A stretch of DNA of 64,000 nt, taken from Mesorhizobium jarvisii (lineage in GTDB: Bacteria; Pseudomonadota; Alphaproteobacteria; Rhizobiales; Rhizobiaceae). The stretch covers positions 186,001 through 250,000 of the forward strand of contig NZ_QZXA01000010.1 in assembly GCF_003601985.1 (NCBI RefSeq). Reading direction: 5' to 3'. This document shows, piece by piece, positions 1-7,896 of the stretch (position 1 is the first letter of the stretch; each line of letters starts with the position of its first letter). Both the position numbers and the translations under genes were made by a program. The notes under the pieces are model-generated. The model ran no database searches, was not told the origin of the DNA, and saw nothing but the letters and a program-made list of their open reading frames with translations.

Positions 1-174
1 ACTAAGGAGGAGGCCTACAAGGTCCTTGGTCTTGAAGCGGGGGCCGCCGCGGCGGATGTCCGCAAGGCGCACCGCCGCCTGATGCAGCGCCTGCACCCCG
101 ATATCGGCGGCACGTCTTTCCTGGCGGCGCGAATCAACGAAGCCAAGGACGTCTTGCTCTCCAATCACAACTAG
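1..174 (+). CDS. J-domain protein (DnaJ-like), C-terminal fragment
   Basis: Partial at the 5' window edge: the open frame runs from base 1 to a TAG at 172-174 (57 codons visible). The fragment contains the end of a J domain: a helix rich in Arg and His, then the HPD tripeptide in the context LHPDIGG, then AARINEAKDVLL before the stop. HPD is the motif by which J proteins stimulate Hsp70 ATPase. Ending immediately after the J domain resembles the Tim14/Pam18-like membrane J proteins of alphaproteobacteria, in which the domain is C-terminal. That assignment is inference, because the N-terminal part, where a membrane segment would lie, is outside the window. It is convergent with the DD-carboxypeptidase gene. 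Confidence 0.8.
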   Translation, partial: TKEEAYKVLGLEAGAAAADVRKAHRRLMQRLHPDIGGTSFLAARINEAKDVLLSNHN

Positions 175-220
175 TCTCCTTCGACGCAGAAATTTTCCGG
201 GAGATTACTTCCACGCCGCC

Positions 221-1651
221 CTACTGCTGGACGGCGTAGCACTCGATTTTCTTCTTCTTTAAAGCGGTGCAGGCCTTCCAGGCGGCGTCCTTCGAACCAA
301 AGCCGCCGAAACGGGCGCGGTAATAGGTGACGCCGTCCTTGTCGAAGGCGACGGTGAAGCCGGAAGCATCCGCCAGCGCCTTCGGCGCCTGCTTGCTGGT
401 CTTGTCGAGGACGGCCTGGGCTTCCGACTGCTTCGGCGAAGAGGCGACCTGGATCGACCAACCCGACGGCACCGAAGCGGTGTTGACCGGATCGACGGTT
501 GGCGCCGCCGCCGCCGCCGGCTCGGCATAGGCGGCCACGACCTGTGCGCTGGCGACCTTGGGGGCGGAGACGATGACCGTCTTCACCTTCTTTGCCGGGG
601 CAACCAGCTTGGGCGCTTCGGCCTCGGCGCTCTCTTCGTCATCACCCTGCGCAGCCGTCGCGTCGTCGGCAACGGCGTCATCGGCGCTGGCCACCGCGAC
701 CGGCTTGTCGTCCGGGGTCGGCGCGTCGTGCTTGGGCAAAAGAACCTTGGCGAGGGCCTTGACCGGGTTGCTGCTGTCGGCCTTGGCGACGAGGTCGCCG
801 CCACCGCGGGTCGAGGCCCTTGGCATGTAGGTGTTGATCAGGGACGCCATCTGGTTGTCGCGGCTGCCGCCCGACGTGCCGCCCATGACAACGGCGACGA
901 GGCGGCGGTTGCCGTCGGACACAGATGAGACGAGGTTGAATCCGGAGGCGCGGGTGTAGCCGGTCTTGATGCCGTCGACGCCCTTGATGCGGCCGAGCAG
1001 TCGGTTGTGACCGTTGATGCGCTGGCGGCCGTAGAGAAACGAGCGCTGCGAGAAATAGCCGTAGTACTGGGGAAAATGTTCCCTGAGCGCAATGCCGAGC
1101 GTTGCCATGTCGCGCGCGGTGGTGAACTGGCCGGGGTCGGGCAGGCCGTTGGCGTTGCGGAAGACGGTGCCGTTCATGCCGAGAGCCCGCGCCTTGGCGG
1201 TCATCATGCGGGCAAAAGTGGATTCATCGCCGCCAAGCATTTCACCGAGGGCAGTGGCCGAGTCGTTCGCCGACTTGGTGACGATCGACAGTATCGCGGT
1301 TTCGACCGAGACCGAACCGCCCGGCTTCACGCCGAGTTTCGTTGGCGCCTCGGCGGAGGCCTTGGCGGAAAACACGACAGGCGTGTTCCGGCTGATCTTG
1401 CCCTTCGCCATCGCTTCGAAGGTCAGATAAAGCGTCATCATCTTGGTCAGCGACGCCGGATAGCGCCTGCCATTGGCATCCGCGGAGTACAGCACCTTGC
1501 CCGTCTTGGCGTCCACAACGATGGCCGCCTGCCGCGCTGCCAGCGAGGCGGCAACGTCGGAGCAAACGAACGTCATCGCCAGGGCGAGGACCATGATCGC
1601 TTTGAGGGGGGAGGTGGATTTGGAAACGATGCCCAACAACGCCTGACGCAC
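221..1651 (-). CDS. D-alanyl-D-alanine carboxypeptidase with C-terminal SPOR domain
   Basis: Penicillin-binding serine DD-carboxypeptidase (peptidase S11) that trims the terminal D-Ala of peptidoglycan stem peptides in the periplasm. All three active-site motifs are visible: SLTK, SAN and KTG. A hydrophobic signal segment ending near SLAARQA precedes them. After the catalytic domain comes a long Ala/Asp/Glu/Pro-rich linker, and the last ~80 residues (from PSGWSIQVAS) form a SPOR domain, which binds denuded septal glycan and suggests action at the division site. I chose GTG 1651 because AAGGGA lies 7 bases upstream and it places the signal peptide at the N-terminus; a TTG at 1717 would add 22 residues. 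The layout is common in rhizobia. Confidence 0.88.
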   Translation of the reverse strand: MRQALLGIVSKSTSPLKAIMVLALAMTFVCSDVAASLAARQAAIVVDAKTGKVLYSADANGRRYPASLTKMMTLYLTFEAMAKGKISRNTPVVFSAKASAEAPTKLGVKPGGSVSVETAILSIVTKSANDSATALGEMLGGDESTFARMMTAKARALGMNGTVFRNANGLPDPGQFTTARDMATLGIALREHFPQYYGYFSQRSFLYGRQRINGHNRLLGRIKGVDGIKTGYTRASGFNLVSSVSDGNRRLVAVVMGGTSGGSRDNQMASLINTYMPRASTRGGGDLVAKADSSNPVKALAKVLLPKHDAPTPDDKPVAVASADDAVADDATAAQGDDEESAEAEAPKLVAPAKKVKTVIVSAPKVASAQVVAAYAEPAAAAAPTVDPVNTASVPSGWSIQVASSPKQSEAQAVLDKTSKQAPKALADASGFTVAFDKDGVTYYRARFGGFGSKDAAWKACTALKKKKIECYAVQQ

Positions 1652-1731
1652 TGATATTTCCCTTGAATTCTTCGTTGCGCTGGAGGCGGCAAAGGGTCCT
1701 GCCTCACTTTCAGCCAAGCTAACGGGGCAGC

Positions 1732-1754
1732 GTTACCAATCCGTTTATGGTAAC
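1732..1754. promoter_or_regulatory. Inverted repeat upstream of the DD-carboxypeptidase
   Basis: Perfect 7-base arms GTTACCA and TGGTAAC separated by 9 bases, about 80 bases upstream of the GTG start of the minus-strand carboxypeptidase gene. The position suits an operator. The binding protein is unknown. Confidence 0.35.
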
Positions 1755-1847
1755 CGCCGCGTTCACCATTTTCTTCGGGCTTGAAACACACTTTATTTGA
1801 TTTTTAGCCATTGCCTGCGCAGGCGAGCCTCGCACGCCGGTGAAATA

Positions 1848-1875
1848 TTGACTTTTGTGCGGCGCACAATATATT
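1848..1875 (+). promoter_or_regulatory. Phasin promoter (sigma-70 type)
   Basis: TTGACT at 1848-1853 and TATATT at 1870-1875, separated by 16 bases, 62 bases before the phasin start codon. The spacer is almost entirely occupied by the first inverted repeat described separately, so bound repressor would exclude RNA polymerase. Confidence 0.6.
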
Positions 1876-1889
1876 GAGGTGCATTGCAC
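1855..1889. promoter_or_regulatory. Tandem GTGC-N3-GCAC operators, likely PhaR sites
   Basis: Two palindromes share the core GTGC-N3-GCAC: TTGTGCGGCGCACAA at 1855-1869, between the -35 and -10, and GTGCATTGCAC at 1879-1889, just downstream of the -10. Their centres are 22 bases apart, about two helical turns, so dimers would bind the same face. TGC-N3-GCA-like, TGC-rich sites upstream of phasin genes are known targets of the PHB-responsive repressor PhaR (AniA in rhizobia). Assignment to PhaR is inference; the regulator gene is not in the window. Confidence 0.55.
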
Positions 1890-1936
1890 AACGGCGCCCC
1901 GAAGAAGGACGCCTCAACCGTCAAGGGAATCGTGAA

Positions 1937-2266
1937 ATGACCCAGACCTATGAGGACTTCAGCAAATACGGCAAGGAATTCGCCGACACCGGTTTGAAGA
2001 GCTTCGCTTCGCTCTCCAAGGGCGCCCAGGCGATCGCCACCGAGGCCGGTGAGTACACCAAGAAGAGCTTCGAGGCCGGCAGCGCTGCTGTCGAGAAGCT
2101 GTTTTCGGCCAAGTCGCTGGACAAGGCGATCGAGATCCAGACCGACTATGCCAAGCAGTCCTACGAGGCATTCGTCGCCGAGGCCACCAAGATTGGCGAT
2201 CTCTATGCCGAACTCGCCAAGGAAGCCTACAAGCCGTTCGAATCGATCGTTGCCAAGGCGAAGTAA
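1937..2266 (+). CDS. Phasin family protein
   Basis: Small (109-residue) helical protein of the Phasin_2 type. Phasins coat intracellular polyhydroxybutyrate granules and control their number and size. The sequence is nearly all amphipathic helix, rich in Ala, Lys and Glu, with no signal peptide and the usual phasin pattern of aromatic residues (YEDFSKYGKEF at the start, YKPFESIVAKAK at the end). The start ATG 1937 has AAGGGA 8 bases upstream; a longer frame from 1874 overlaps the promoter and operators and is rejected. The gene stands alone between its own promoter and a strong terminator. Regulation by PHB availability through the upstream operators is likely. Confidence 0.85.
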   Translation: MTQTYEDFSKYGKEFADTGLKSFASLSKGAQAIATEAGEYTKKSFEAGSAAVEKLFSAKSLDKAIEIQTDYAKQSYEAFVAEATKIGDLYAELAKEAYKPFESIVAKAK

Positions 2267-2330
2267 TTTCGCCCGGGCGAGGTAATTTTCGCCCTGACAC
2301 TTTCAGATCCGGCCCTTTGGGCCCGGGACA

Positions 2331-2363
2331 AAGCCCGGTCGCGGAAACGCGGCCGGGTTTTTT
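2331..2363 (+). terminator. Rho-independent terminator after the phasin gene
   Basis: Ten-base GC-rich stem (CCCGGTCGCG with CGCGGCCGGG, one G-T wobble), GAAA loop at 2344-2347, followed by six T residues. Confidence 0.85.
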
Positions 2364-2546
2364 CATGCTAATTTCCGGTTCGCGGCAGCGTAGCGCTTCA
2401 CGATTGCGAAAATCCGCCAAGTTTGGTCACCTAGCCATATTGTCAGCTAACCAGAAGGGCTTAAAATCGTCCATCGAACACCTACATGTCGAACTCGCAT
2501 GAGGATTCGAACGAGGCAGGATTACGTGACGATCAGTTTGACTGCC

Positions 2547-2894
2547 ATGAGACAAGTGGCGCGGATGCAAAACGGCGGCGGCGACGGCAATGAGGCCGGC
2601 CGCGGGACGGCCGTTATCACGCGCACCAAAACCAAGACCAAGAAGCCCAGCCTTTACCGGGTCCTCATCCTCAACGACGACTACACTCCCATGGAGTTCG
2701 TGGTTCACGTGCTGGAGCGTTTTTTCCAGAAGGACCGCGAAGCCGCCACACGCATCATGCTTCATGTTCACAATCATGGAGTGGGCGAGTGCGGGGTCTA
2801 TACATTCGAGGTGGCCGAGACCAAAGTGTCTCAGGTCATGGATTTCGCCCGACAGAATCAGCATCCGCTGCAATGCGTGATGGAGAAGAAGTGA
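2547..2894 (+). CDS. clpS: ATP-dependent Clp protease adaptor ClpS
   Basis: Adaptor that binds N-degron substrates and the ClpA N-domain and delivers substrates to ClpAP. The conserved core is complete: [18 protein letters not shown], then [20 protein letters not shown], then [14 protein letters not shown] and HPLQCVMEK. The [10 protein letters not shown] loop and the His of HVHNHG form the N-degron pocket in characterised ClpS. The N-terminal extension is flexible and the start is uncertain. ATG 2547 gives 115 residues like other rhizobial ClpS. GTG 2526 has the best ribosome site (GCAGGA), ATG 2565 would trim to MQNGGG, and ATG 2499 also lies in frame. It ends 6 bases before clpA, so the two are co-transcribed. 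Confidence 0.93.
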
Positions 2895-2900
2895 GGTAAC

Positions 2901-5369
2901 ATGCCGGCTTTCTCCCAAGGCCTGGAAAAGGCGCTTCACCAGGCGCTGACGCTCGCCAATGAGCGGCACCATGAATACGCAACCCTTGAACATCTGCTGC
3001 TCGCGTTGATCGACGACACCGAGGCGGCCGCCGTCATGCGCGCCTGCAACGTCGATCTCGATGAGCTGAAGCACACTGTTCTGACCTATATCGACACCGA
3101 GCTCGACAATCTGGTCACCGGCTACGACGAGGATTCCAAGCCGACCGCCGGCTTCCAGCGCGTCATCCAGCGCGCGGTGATCCATGTGCAGTCGTCGGGC
3201 CGCGAGGAAGTGTCGGGTGCCAACGTGCTCGTCGCAATCTTCGCCGAGCGCGAGAGCCATGCCGCCTATTTCCTGCAGGAACAGCAGATGACCCGCTACG
3301 ACGCGGTCAATTACATCTCGCACGGCATAGCCAAGCGCCCCGGCGCATCGGAAACGCGCTCGCCGCGCGGCGCCGATGACGAGCAGGGCGGCCAGAATGG
3401 CGCCGAGCCGCAAGAGGAAGGCGGCAAGAAGAAGCAGCAGCAGGACGCGCTGACGGCTTATTGCGTCAACCTCAACAACAAGGCCAAGGCCGGCAAGATC
3501 GACCCGCTGATCGGCCGCGAGTCGGAAATCAACCGCACCATCCAAGTGCTGTGCCGCCGCTCCAAGAACAACCCGCTCTATGTCGGCGATCCGGGCGTCG
3601 GCAAGACGGCGATCGCCGAGGGTCTCGCCAAGCGCATCGTCGAGGGCGACGTTCCCGAAGTGCTGCACAACGCCACCATCTTCGCGCTCGACATGGGCAC
3701 GCTGCTGGCCGGCACGCGCTACCGTGGCGATTTCGAGGAACGGCTGAAGCAGGTCGTCAAGGAACTCGAGGACTATCCGGGTGCGGTGTTGTTCATCGAC
3801 GAGATTCATACGGTGATCGGGGCAGGAGCCACCTCGGGCGGCGCCATGGACGCGTCGAACCTGCTGAAGCCTGCTCTGTCGTCGGGTGCGATCCGCTGCA
3901 TCGGCTCGACCACCTACAAGGAATTCCGCCAGTTCTTCGAGAAGGACCGCGCTCTGGTGCGGCGCTTCCAGAAGATCGACGTCAACGAACCGACCATCGA
4001 GGACGCCATCGAGATCATGAAGGGCCTGAAGCCCTATTTCGAGGAGTTCCACAAGGTCCGCTACACCTCGGAAGCCATCAAGGCTTCGGTGGAGCTGTCG
4101 GCGCGCTACATCAACGACCGCAAGCTGCCGGACAAGGCGATCGACGTGATCGACGAGACCGGCGCCTCGCAGATGCTGGTGCCGGAAGCCAAGCGCAAGA
4201 AGACCATCGGCATCAAGGAGATCGAAGCAACGATCGCTACCATGGCGCGCATCCCGCCGAAGACGGTTTCGGCCGATGACGAGAAGGTGCTGCAAGGCCT
4301 CGATATCGAGTTGAAGCGGGTCGTTTATGGCCAGGATACTGCCATCACGGCGCTGACCTCGGCGATCAAGCTGGCCCGTGCCGGATTGCGCGAACCGGAA
4401 AAGCCGATCGGCTCGTATCTGTTCTCGGGTCCGACCGGTGTCGGCAAGACGGAAGTGGCCAAGCAACTAGCCGCCTCGCTCGGCGTCGAGCTGATCCGCT
4501 TCGACATGTCGGAATATATGGAACGCCACACCGTTTCGCGGTTGATCGGCGCGCCTCCCGGCTATGTCGGTTTCGACCAGGGCGGCTTGCTCACCGACGG
4601 CGTCGACCAGCATCCGCACTGCGTGCTGTTGCTCGACGAGGTCGAGAAGGCGCATCCGGATCTGTTCAACATCCTGTTGCAGGTCATGGACCACGGCAAA
4701 CTGACCGACCACAACGGCAAGCAGATCGACTTCCGCAATGTCATCCTGATCATGACCACCAATGCGGGCGCATCGGATGCGCAGCGCGCGGCGATCGGTT
4801 TCGGGTCGACCAAGCGCGAAGGCGACGATGTCGAGGCGATCAACCGGCTGTTCACGCCGGAATTCCGCAACCGTCTCGATGCGATCATCCCGTTCGGCTC
4901 GCTGCCGGTGCCGGTCATCCATCAGGTGGTGCAGAAGTTCGTTATGCAACTCGAGGCGCAACTCTCCGAGCGTGGCGTCACCTTCGACCTGTCGCCGGAT
5001 GCGATCGCCTGGCTCGCTGACAAGGGCTATGACGAGCGCATGGGCGCGCGGCCGCTCGGCCGTGTGATCCAGGAGCACATCAAGAAGCCACTGGCTGACG
5101 AGGTGCTGTTCGGCAAGCTCAAGAAGGGCGGCACGGTGCGCGTCACCGTCGAGAAGAAGGAAACCGGCGAGACCGGCCTGAAGCTCGAATCGCTGGCCGA
5201 CGAGGCGCCGGTGAAGCCGAAGAAGGAAGAGCCGGAAGACGCGCCGAAGCCGCCCAAGGCAGTGGCCAAGAAGCCTGCAGCCAAGAAGGTCGTGGCGCAG
5301 AAGCCGGAGCCCAAGGGCAAGGATGGCGGCAAGCGCAGCCTGGTCCCGCAACTGCCCCGCAAGGGCTGA
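2901..5369 (+). CDS. clpA: ATP-dependent Clp protease ATP-binding subunit ClpA
   Basis: AAA+ unfoldase that feeds proteins into the ClpP chamber. It has an N-terminal double Clp repeat domain (about residues 1-145), an acidic/Gln linker, then two AAA modules with Walker A motifs GDPGVGKT (229-236) and GPTGVGKT (510-517), each followed by a Walker B (VLFIDEIHT; VLLLDEVEK). No M-domain coiled coil is present, separating it from ClpB/ClpC. At 822 residues it is about 60 longer than E. coli ClpA because of a C-terminal tail (residues 767-822) rich in Lys, Pro, Ala and Glu, low in complexity and probably disordered. It follows clpS directly and is closed by a strong terminator. Confidence 0.96.
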   Translation: MPAFSQGLEKALHQALTLANERHHEYATLEHLLLALIDDTEAAAVMRACNVDLDELKHTVLTYIDTELDNLVTGYDEDSKPTAGFQRVIQRAVIHVQSSGREEVSGANVLVAIFAERESHAAYFLQEQQMTRYDAVNYISHGIAKRPGASETRSPRGADDEQGGQNGAEPQEEGGKKKQQQDALTAYCVNLNNKAKAGKIDPLIGRESEINRTIQVLCRRSKNNPLYVGDPGVGKTAIAEGLAKRIVEGDVPEVLHNATIFALDMGTLLAGTRYRGDFEERLKQVVKELEDYPGAVLFIDEIHTVIGAGATSGGAMDASNLLKPALSSGAIRCIGSTTYKEFRQFFEKDRALVRRFQKIDVNEPTIEDAIEIMKGLKPYFEEFHKVRYTSEAIKASVELSARYINDRKLPDKAIDVIDETGASQMLVPEAKRKKTIGIKEIEATIATMARIPPKTVSADDEKVLQGLDIELKRVVYGQDTAITALTSAIKLARAGLREPEKPIGSYLFSGPTGVGKTEVAKQLAASLGVELIRFDMSEYMERHTVSRLIGAPPGYVGFDQGGLLTDGVDQHPHCVLLLDEVEKAHPDLFNILLQVMDHGKLTDHNGKQIDFRNVILIMTTNAGASDAQRAAIGFGSTKREGDDVEAINRLFTPEFRNRLDAIIPFGSLPVPVIHQVVQKFVMQLEAQLSERGVTFDLSPDAIAWLADKGYDERMGARPLGRVIQEHIKKPLADEVLFGKLKKGGTVRVTVEKKETGETGLKLESLADEAPVKPKKEEPEDAPKPPKAVAKKPAAKKVVAQKPEPKGKDGGKRSLVPQLPRKG

Positions 5370-5383
5370 TCGGCACGCACTCG

Positions 5384-5411
5384 AAAAAGCCCCGGCAACG
5401 GGGCTTTTTTT
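5384..5411 (+). terminator. Rho-independent terminator after clpA
   Basis: AAAAAGCCCCG paired with CGGGGCTTTTTTT around a short loop, with a seven-T tail. The symmetric A and T runs would allow it to act in both directions. Confidence 0.88.
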
Positions 5412-5434
5412 CATTTTTGAGCAATGGGGTGGCT

Positions 5435-6055
5435 ATGCCAGGCCAGATCGTCATCCTCAACGGCGCGCCGCGGTCGGGAAAATCGAGCATCGCTCGCGCC
5501 ATTCAGGAAAGCTTCGATGGCGCATGGATGAATCTGGGTGTCGACAGCTATGCCCAGATCATACCGTCGCGACTTCGCCCGGGAATAGGGTTGCGACCTG
5601 GAGGCGAACGCCCCGACCTCGAAGTCTTCGTGCCGCACCTTTATGCCGCCCTCTACGAATCGGTCGCGGTGCACAGCCGGCTGGGGCTGAACGTCGTGAC
5701 GGACGTCGGCCATCACGATGCCTATTCGAAGCCGCTCGATTGCCTGGCCGATTGCGCGCGCCGTCTCGCCGGCCTGCCAGCGCTGTTCGTCGGCGTTCGC
5801 TGTCCGATTGAAATCATCATGGAAAGGCGAGCCGCCAGCGAGGCGGGCCGGGGTTATGTCACCGGCTCTTCGGACGATCCCACGCCTTTGCCGGTGCGTA
5901 TGTGGCAAGAAGCGGTGCACCGGCCGGGCATATATGATCTCGAGGTCGATACCTCGGTCCTCAGCACTGAACAGTGCGCACAAGCGATCCGCCAGCGCCT
6001 GCGTGATGGCGCTCAGCCGGGTGCGATCGAGCGCTTGGCTCAAGCCGCTAGCTAG
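5435..6055 (+). CDS. Chloramphenicol phosphotransferase-like P-loop kinase
   Basis: 206-residue P-loop protein of the CPT family (PF07931). The Walker A is GAPRSGKSS near the N-terminus after a beta strand (QIVILN). MNLGVDSY is the strand-and-acceptor region and VVTDVGHHD a second acidic motif. VGVRCPIEIIMERR matches the LID/nucleotide region seen in chloramphenicol phosphotransferases. The founding enzyme O-phosphorylates chloramphenicol, but most chromosomal homologues have no demonstrated substrate, so no resistance function should be assumed. ATG 5435 is preferred because GGGGTGG precedes it; a TTG at 5417 lies right against the clpA terminator. Its neighbours give no functional clue. Confidence 0.8.
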   Translation: MPGQIVILNGAPRSGKSSIARAIQESFDGAWMNLGVDSYAQIIPSRLRPGIGLRPGGERPDLEVFVPHLYAALYESVAVHSRLGLNVVTDVGHHDAYSKPLDCLADCARRLAGLPALFVGVRCPIEIIMERRAASEAGRGYVTGSSDDPTPLPVRMWQEAVHRPGIYDLEVDTSVLSTEQCAQAIRQRLRDGAQPGAIERLAQAAS

Positions 6056-6086
6056 ACTTTCTCCTGCCCCCGAAACGAAGTTCCGC

Positions 6087-6518
6087 TCAGCTTCCCAGCG
6101 CCGCCCGTATTTTCTCGGCGTTCCCGGCCAGCACTTCGGGTTTCTCCATCTCACCGCTATGCGGCTTCAACGGGATGCCGTCGAAGCGCGGGATGACATG
6201 GACGTGCAAGTGATAGACGGTCTGGCCGGAGGCCGGCTCGTTGAACTGCAGGATGGTGACGCCGTCGGCATCGAGCGCCTTCTTGACTGCCAGCGCCACT
6301 TTCTGGACGACGGTATAAAGCGGGCCGAAGGTCGACGGATTGGCGTCGAGCAGGTTGCGCGACGGGGTTTTTGGCACAACCAGCGTATGGCCGGGTCCTT
6401 GCGGCATCACATCCATGAAGGCGACGACGGCGTCATCTTCGTAGACGCGGTGCGAAGGGATTTCGCCGCGCAGGATCTTTGCGAAGATGTTGTTGGTGTC
6501 GTAGGCGGCCTCAGTCAT
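6087..6518 (-). CDS. HIT family nucleotide-binding protein
   Basis: Histidine-triad hydrolase/transferase of the Hint branch, 143 residues. The signature is HLHVHVIP with His103, His105 and His107, preceded by the conserved PGHTLVVPK strand and the N-terminal IFAKILRGEIPSHRVYEDD. Hint proteins hydrolyse nucleoside phosphoramidates such as AMP-lysine; the physiological substrate of the rhizobial member is not known. It lies between the convergent CPT-like kinase and the co-oriented acyltransferase gene, with no evident operon. Confidence 0.92.
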   Translation of the reverse strand: MTEAAYDTNNIFAKILRGEIPSHRVYEDDAVVAFMDVMPQGPGHTLVVPKTPSRNLLDANPSTFGPLYTVVQKVALAVKKALDADGVTILQFNEPASGQTVYHLHVHVIPRFDGIPLKPHSGEMEKPEVLAGNAEKIRAALGS

Positions 6519-6626
6519 GGCGAACGCTCCGGATTGTGCCTCGCGTCCCGTGTAGCGAAGCTCTTCCGGAGCGGCAAGACGATGTGGCGGTACGATCAGG
6601 CGAGATCGGCCATGCCAGAAGGCCTG

Positions 6627-7841
6627 CTACTCCTCGAGATCCTTGCGAAACGGCGTGTGTTCTTCGAGATAATCGCTCATCCGCTCCACTTCGCGCCGCT
6701 CGCGCTGGAGATAGTCGGCCACCGCATTGCGCAGGCCGAGGTGCGAAATGTAGTGCGCGGAATGCATCGTCACCGGCCGGTAGCCGCGCGCCAGCTTATG
6801 TTCTCCCTGCGCGCCCGCCTCCACCACCTTCAGCTTGCGTTCGATGGCGAAGTCGATGGCCTGGTGGTAGCAGACCTCGAAATGCAGGAAGGGATGATCC
6901 TCGATGCACCCCCAGTTGCGGCCGTAGAGCGCGTCCGAGCCGATGAAATTGATGGCGCCGGCGATGTAGCGGCCGTTGCGCCTGGCCATCACCAGCAGGA
7001 TATCATCCGCCATGCGTTCGCCGATCAGCGAGAAGAACTGGCGGTTCAGGTAGGGGCGGCCCCATTTGCGGCTGCCGGTGTCCATGTAGAAGGCGAAGAA
7101 GTCGTCCCAGGCCTTTTCCGTCAGGTCCTTGCCGGTCAGCCAGTCGATGGTGATGCCATCGGCAAGCGCCTCACGCCGTTCCTTCTTCATCGCCTTGCGC
7201 TTGCGCGAGGCAAGCGTGGCGAGGAAGTCGTCATAGGTCGAAAAGCCTTCGTTGAAGAAGTGGAATTGCTGGTCGGTGCGGTGCAGGAAACCGGCGGCCT
7301 CGAGTGTCGCCACATCGTTCTCCTGCGCGAAGGTGACATGCGCCGAGGACACGCCGAGCTTGTCGGTCACCATTTTGAGGCCGGCGGCAAGCCCGGCCCT
7401 CACCGCATCCGGATCCTCGCCTTTGCCGACCAGCAGGCGAGGGCCGGTGACCGGCGTAAACGGCACGGCGCATTGCAGTTTCGGATAATAGCGGCCGCCT
7501 GCGCGCTCGAAGGCGTCAGACCAGCCGTGGTCGAACACATATTCGCCCTGGCTGTGCGATTTGAGATAGCAGGGGACGGCGCCCAGCAGCCTGCCTTGCG
7601 CGGTCTCCAACCGCAAATGATGTCCCTGCCAGCCGGTGCGCCGCACGGCGCAGCCGGAATCCTCCAACGCGCTTAAAAAAGCGAATGAAACGAGCGGATT
7701 ATAGCCGTTTTCCGCATCGCCGCGCGTGGTGCCGGCAAAGCCGTTCCACTCATCGCAGGTGAACGCGCCGATGCCCGCGGCGATACGGATCGAATAGTCC
7801 GCATTTGCAGTTTGCCCGTCGCCATCGTCGCCCTGATCCAT
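6627..7841 (-). CDS. FemAB-like / DUF482 acyltransferase (GNAT fold)
   Basis: 404-residue cytosolic protein of the PF04339 family, usually annotated as GNAT family N-acetyltransferase or 'peptidoglycan biosynthesis protein'. Diagnostic stretches are the basic segment RKRKAMKKERREAL, RKWGRPYLNRQFF and the C-terminal VEAGAQGEHKLARGYRP. The family resembles FemAB aminoacyl transferases, but no substrate is established. The neighbouring HIT, GDPD and RidA genes are on the same strand, each separated by short gaps, and may be read together. Confidence 0.82.
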   Translation of the reverse strand: MDQGDDGDGQTANADYSIRIAAGIGAFTCDEWNGFAGTTRGDAENGYNPLVSFAFLSALEDSGCAVRRTGWQGHHLRLETAQGRLLGAVPCYLKSHSQGEYVFDHGWSDAFERAGGRYYPKLQCAVPFTPVTGPRLLVGKGEDPDAVRAGLAAGLKMVTDKLGVSSAHVTFAQENDVATLEAAGFLHRTDQQFHFFNEGFSTYDDFLATLASRKRKAMKKERREALADGITIDWLTGKDLTEKAWDDFFAFYMDTGSRKWGRPYLNRQFFSLIGERMADDILLVMARRNGRYIAGAINFIGSDALYGRNWGCIEDHPFLHFEVCYHQAIDFAIERKLKVVEAGAQGEHKLARGYRPVTMHSAHYISHLGLRNAVADYLQRERREVERMSDYLEEHTPFRKDLEE

Positions 7842-7896
7842 GAGGCTTATTTAAGCTCCATCCGGGGCGCTACAAGTCACGTTTCAGACACTCCGC

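Noticed and set aside
2427..4466. 679-codon minus-strand open frame
   Set aside because: Antisense of clpS-clpA, produced by high-GC codon bias; its translation is Arg/Leu-rich and has no family features.
5435..6055. Chloramphenicol resistance gene
   Set aside because: The protein belongs to the CPT fold family, but chromosomal homologues are mostly of unknown substrate and the neighbours give no resistance context.
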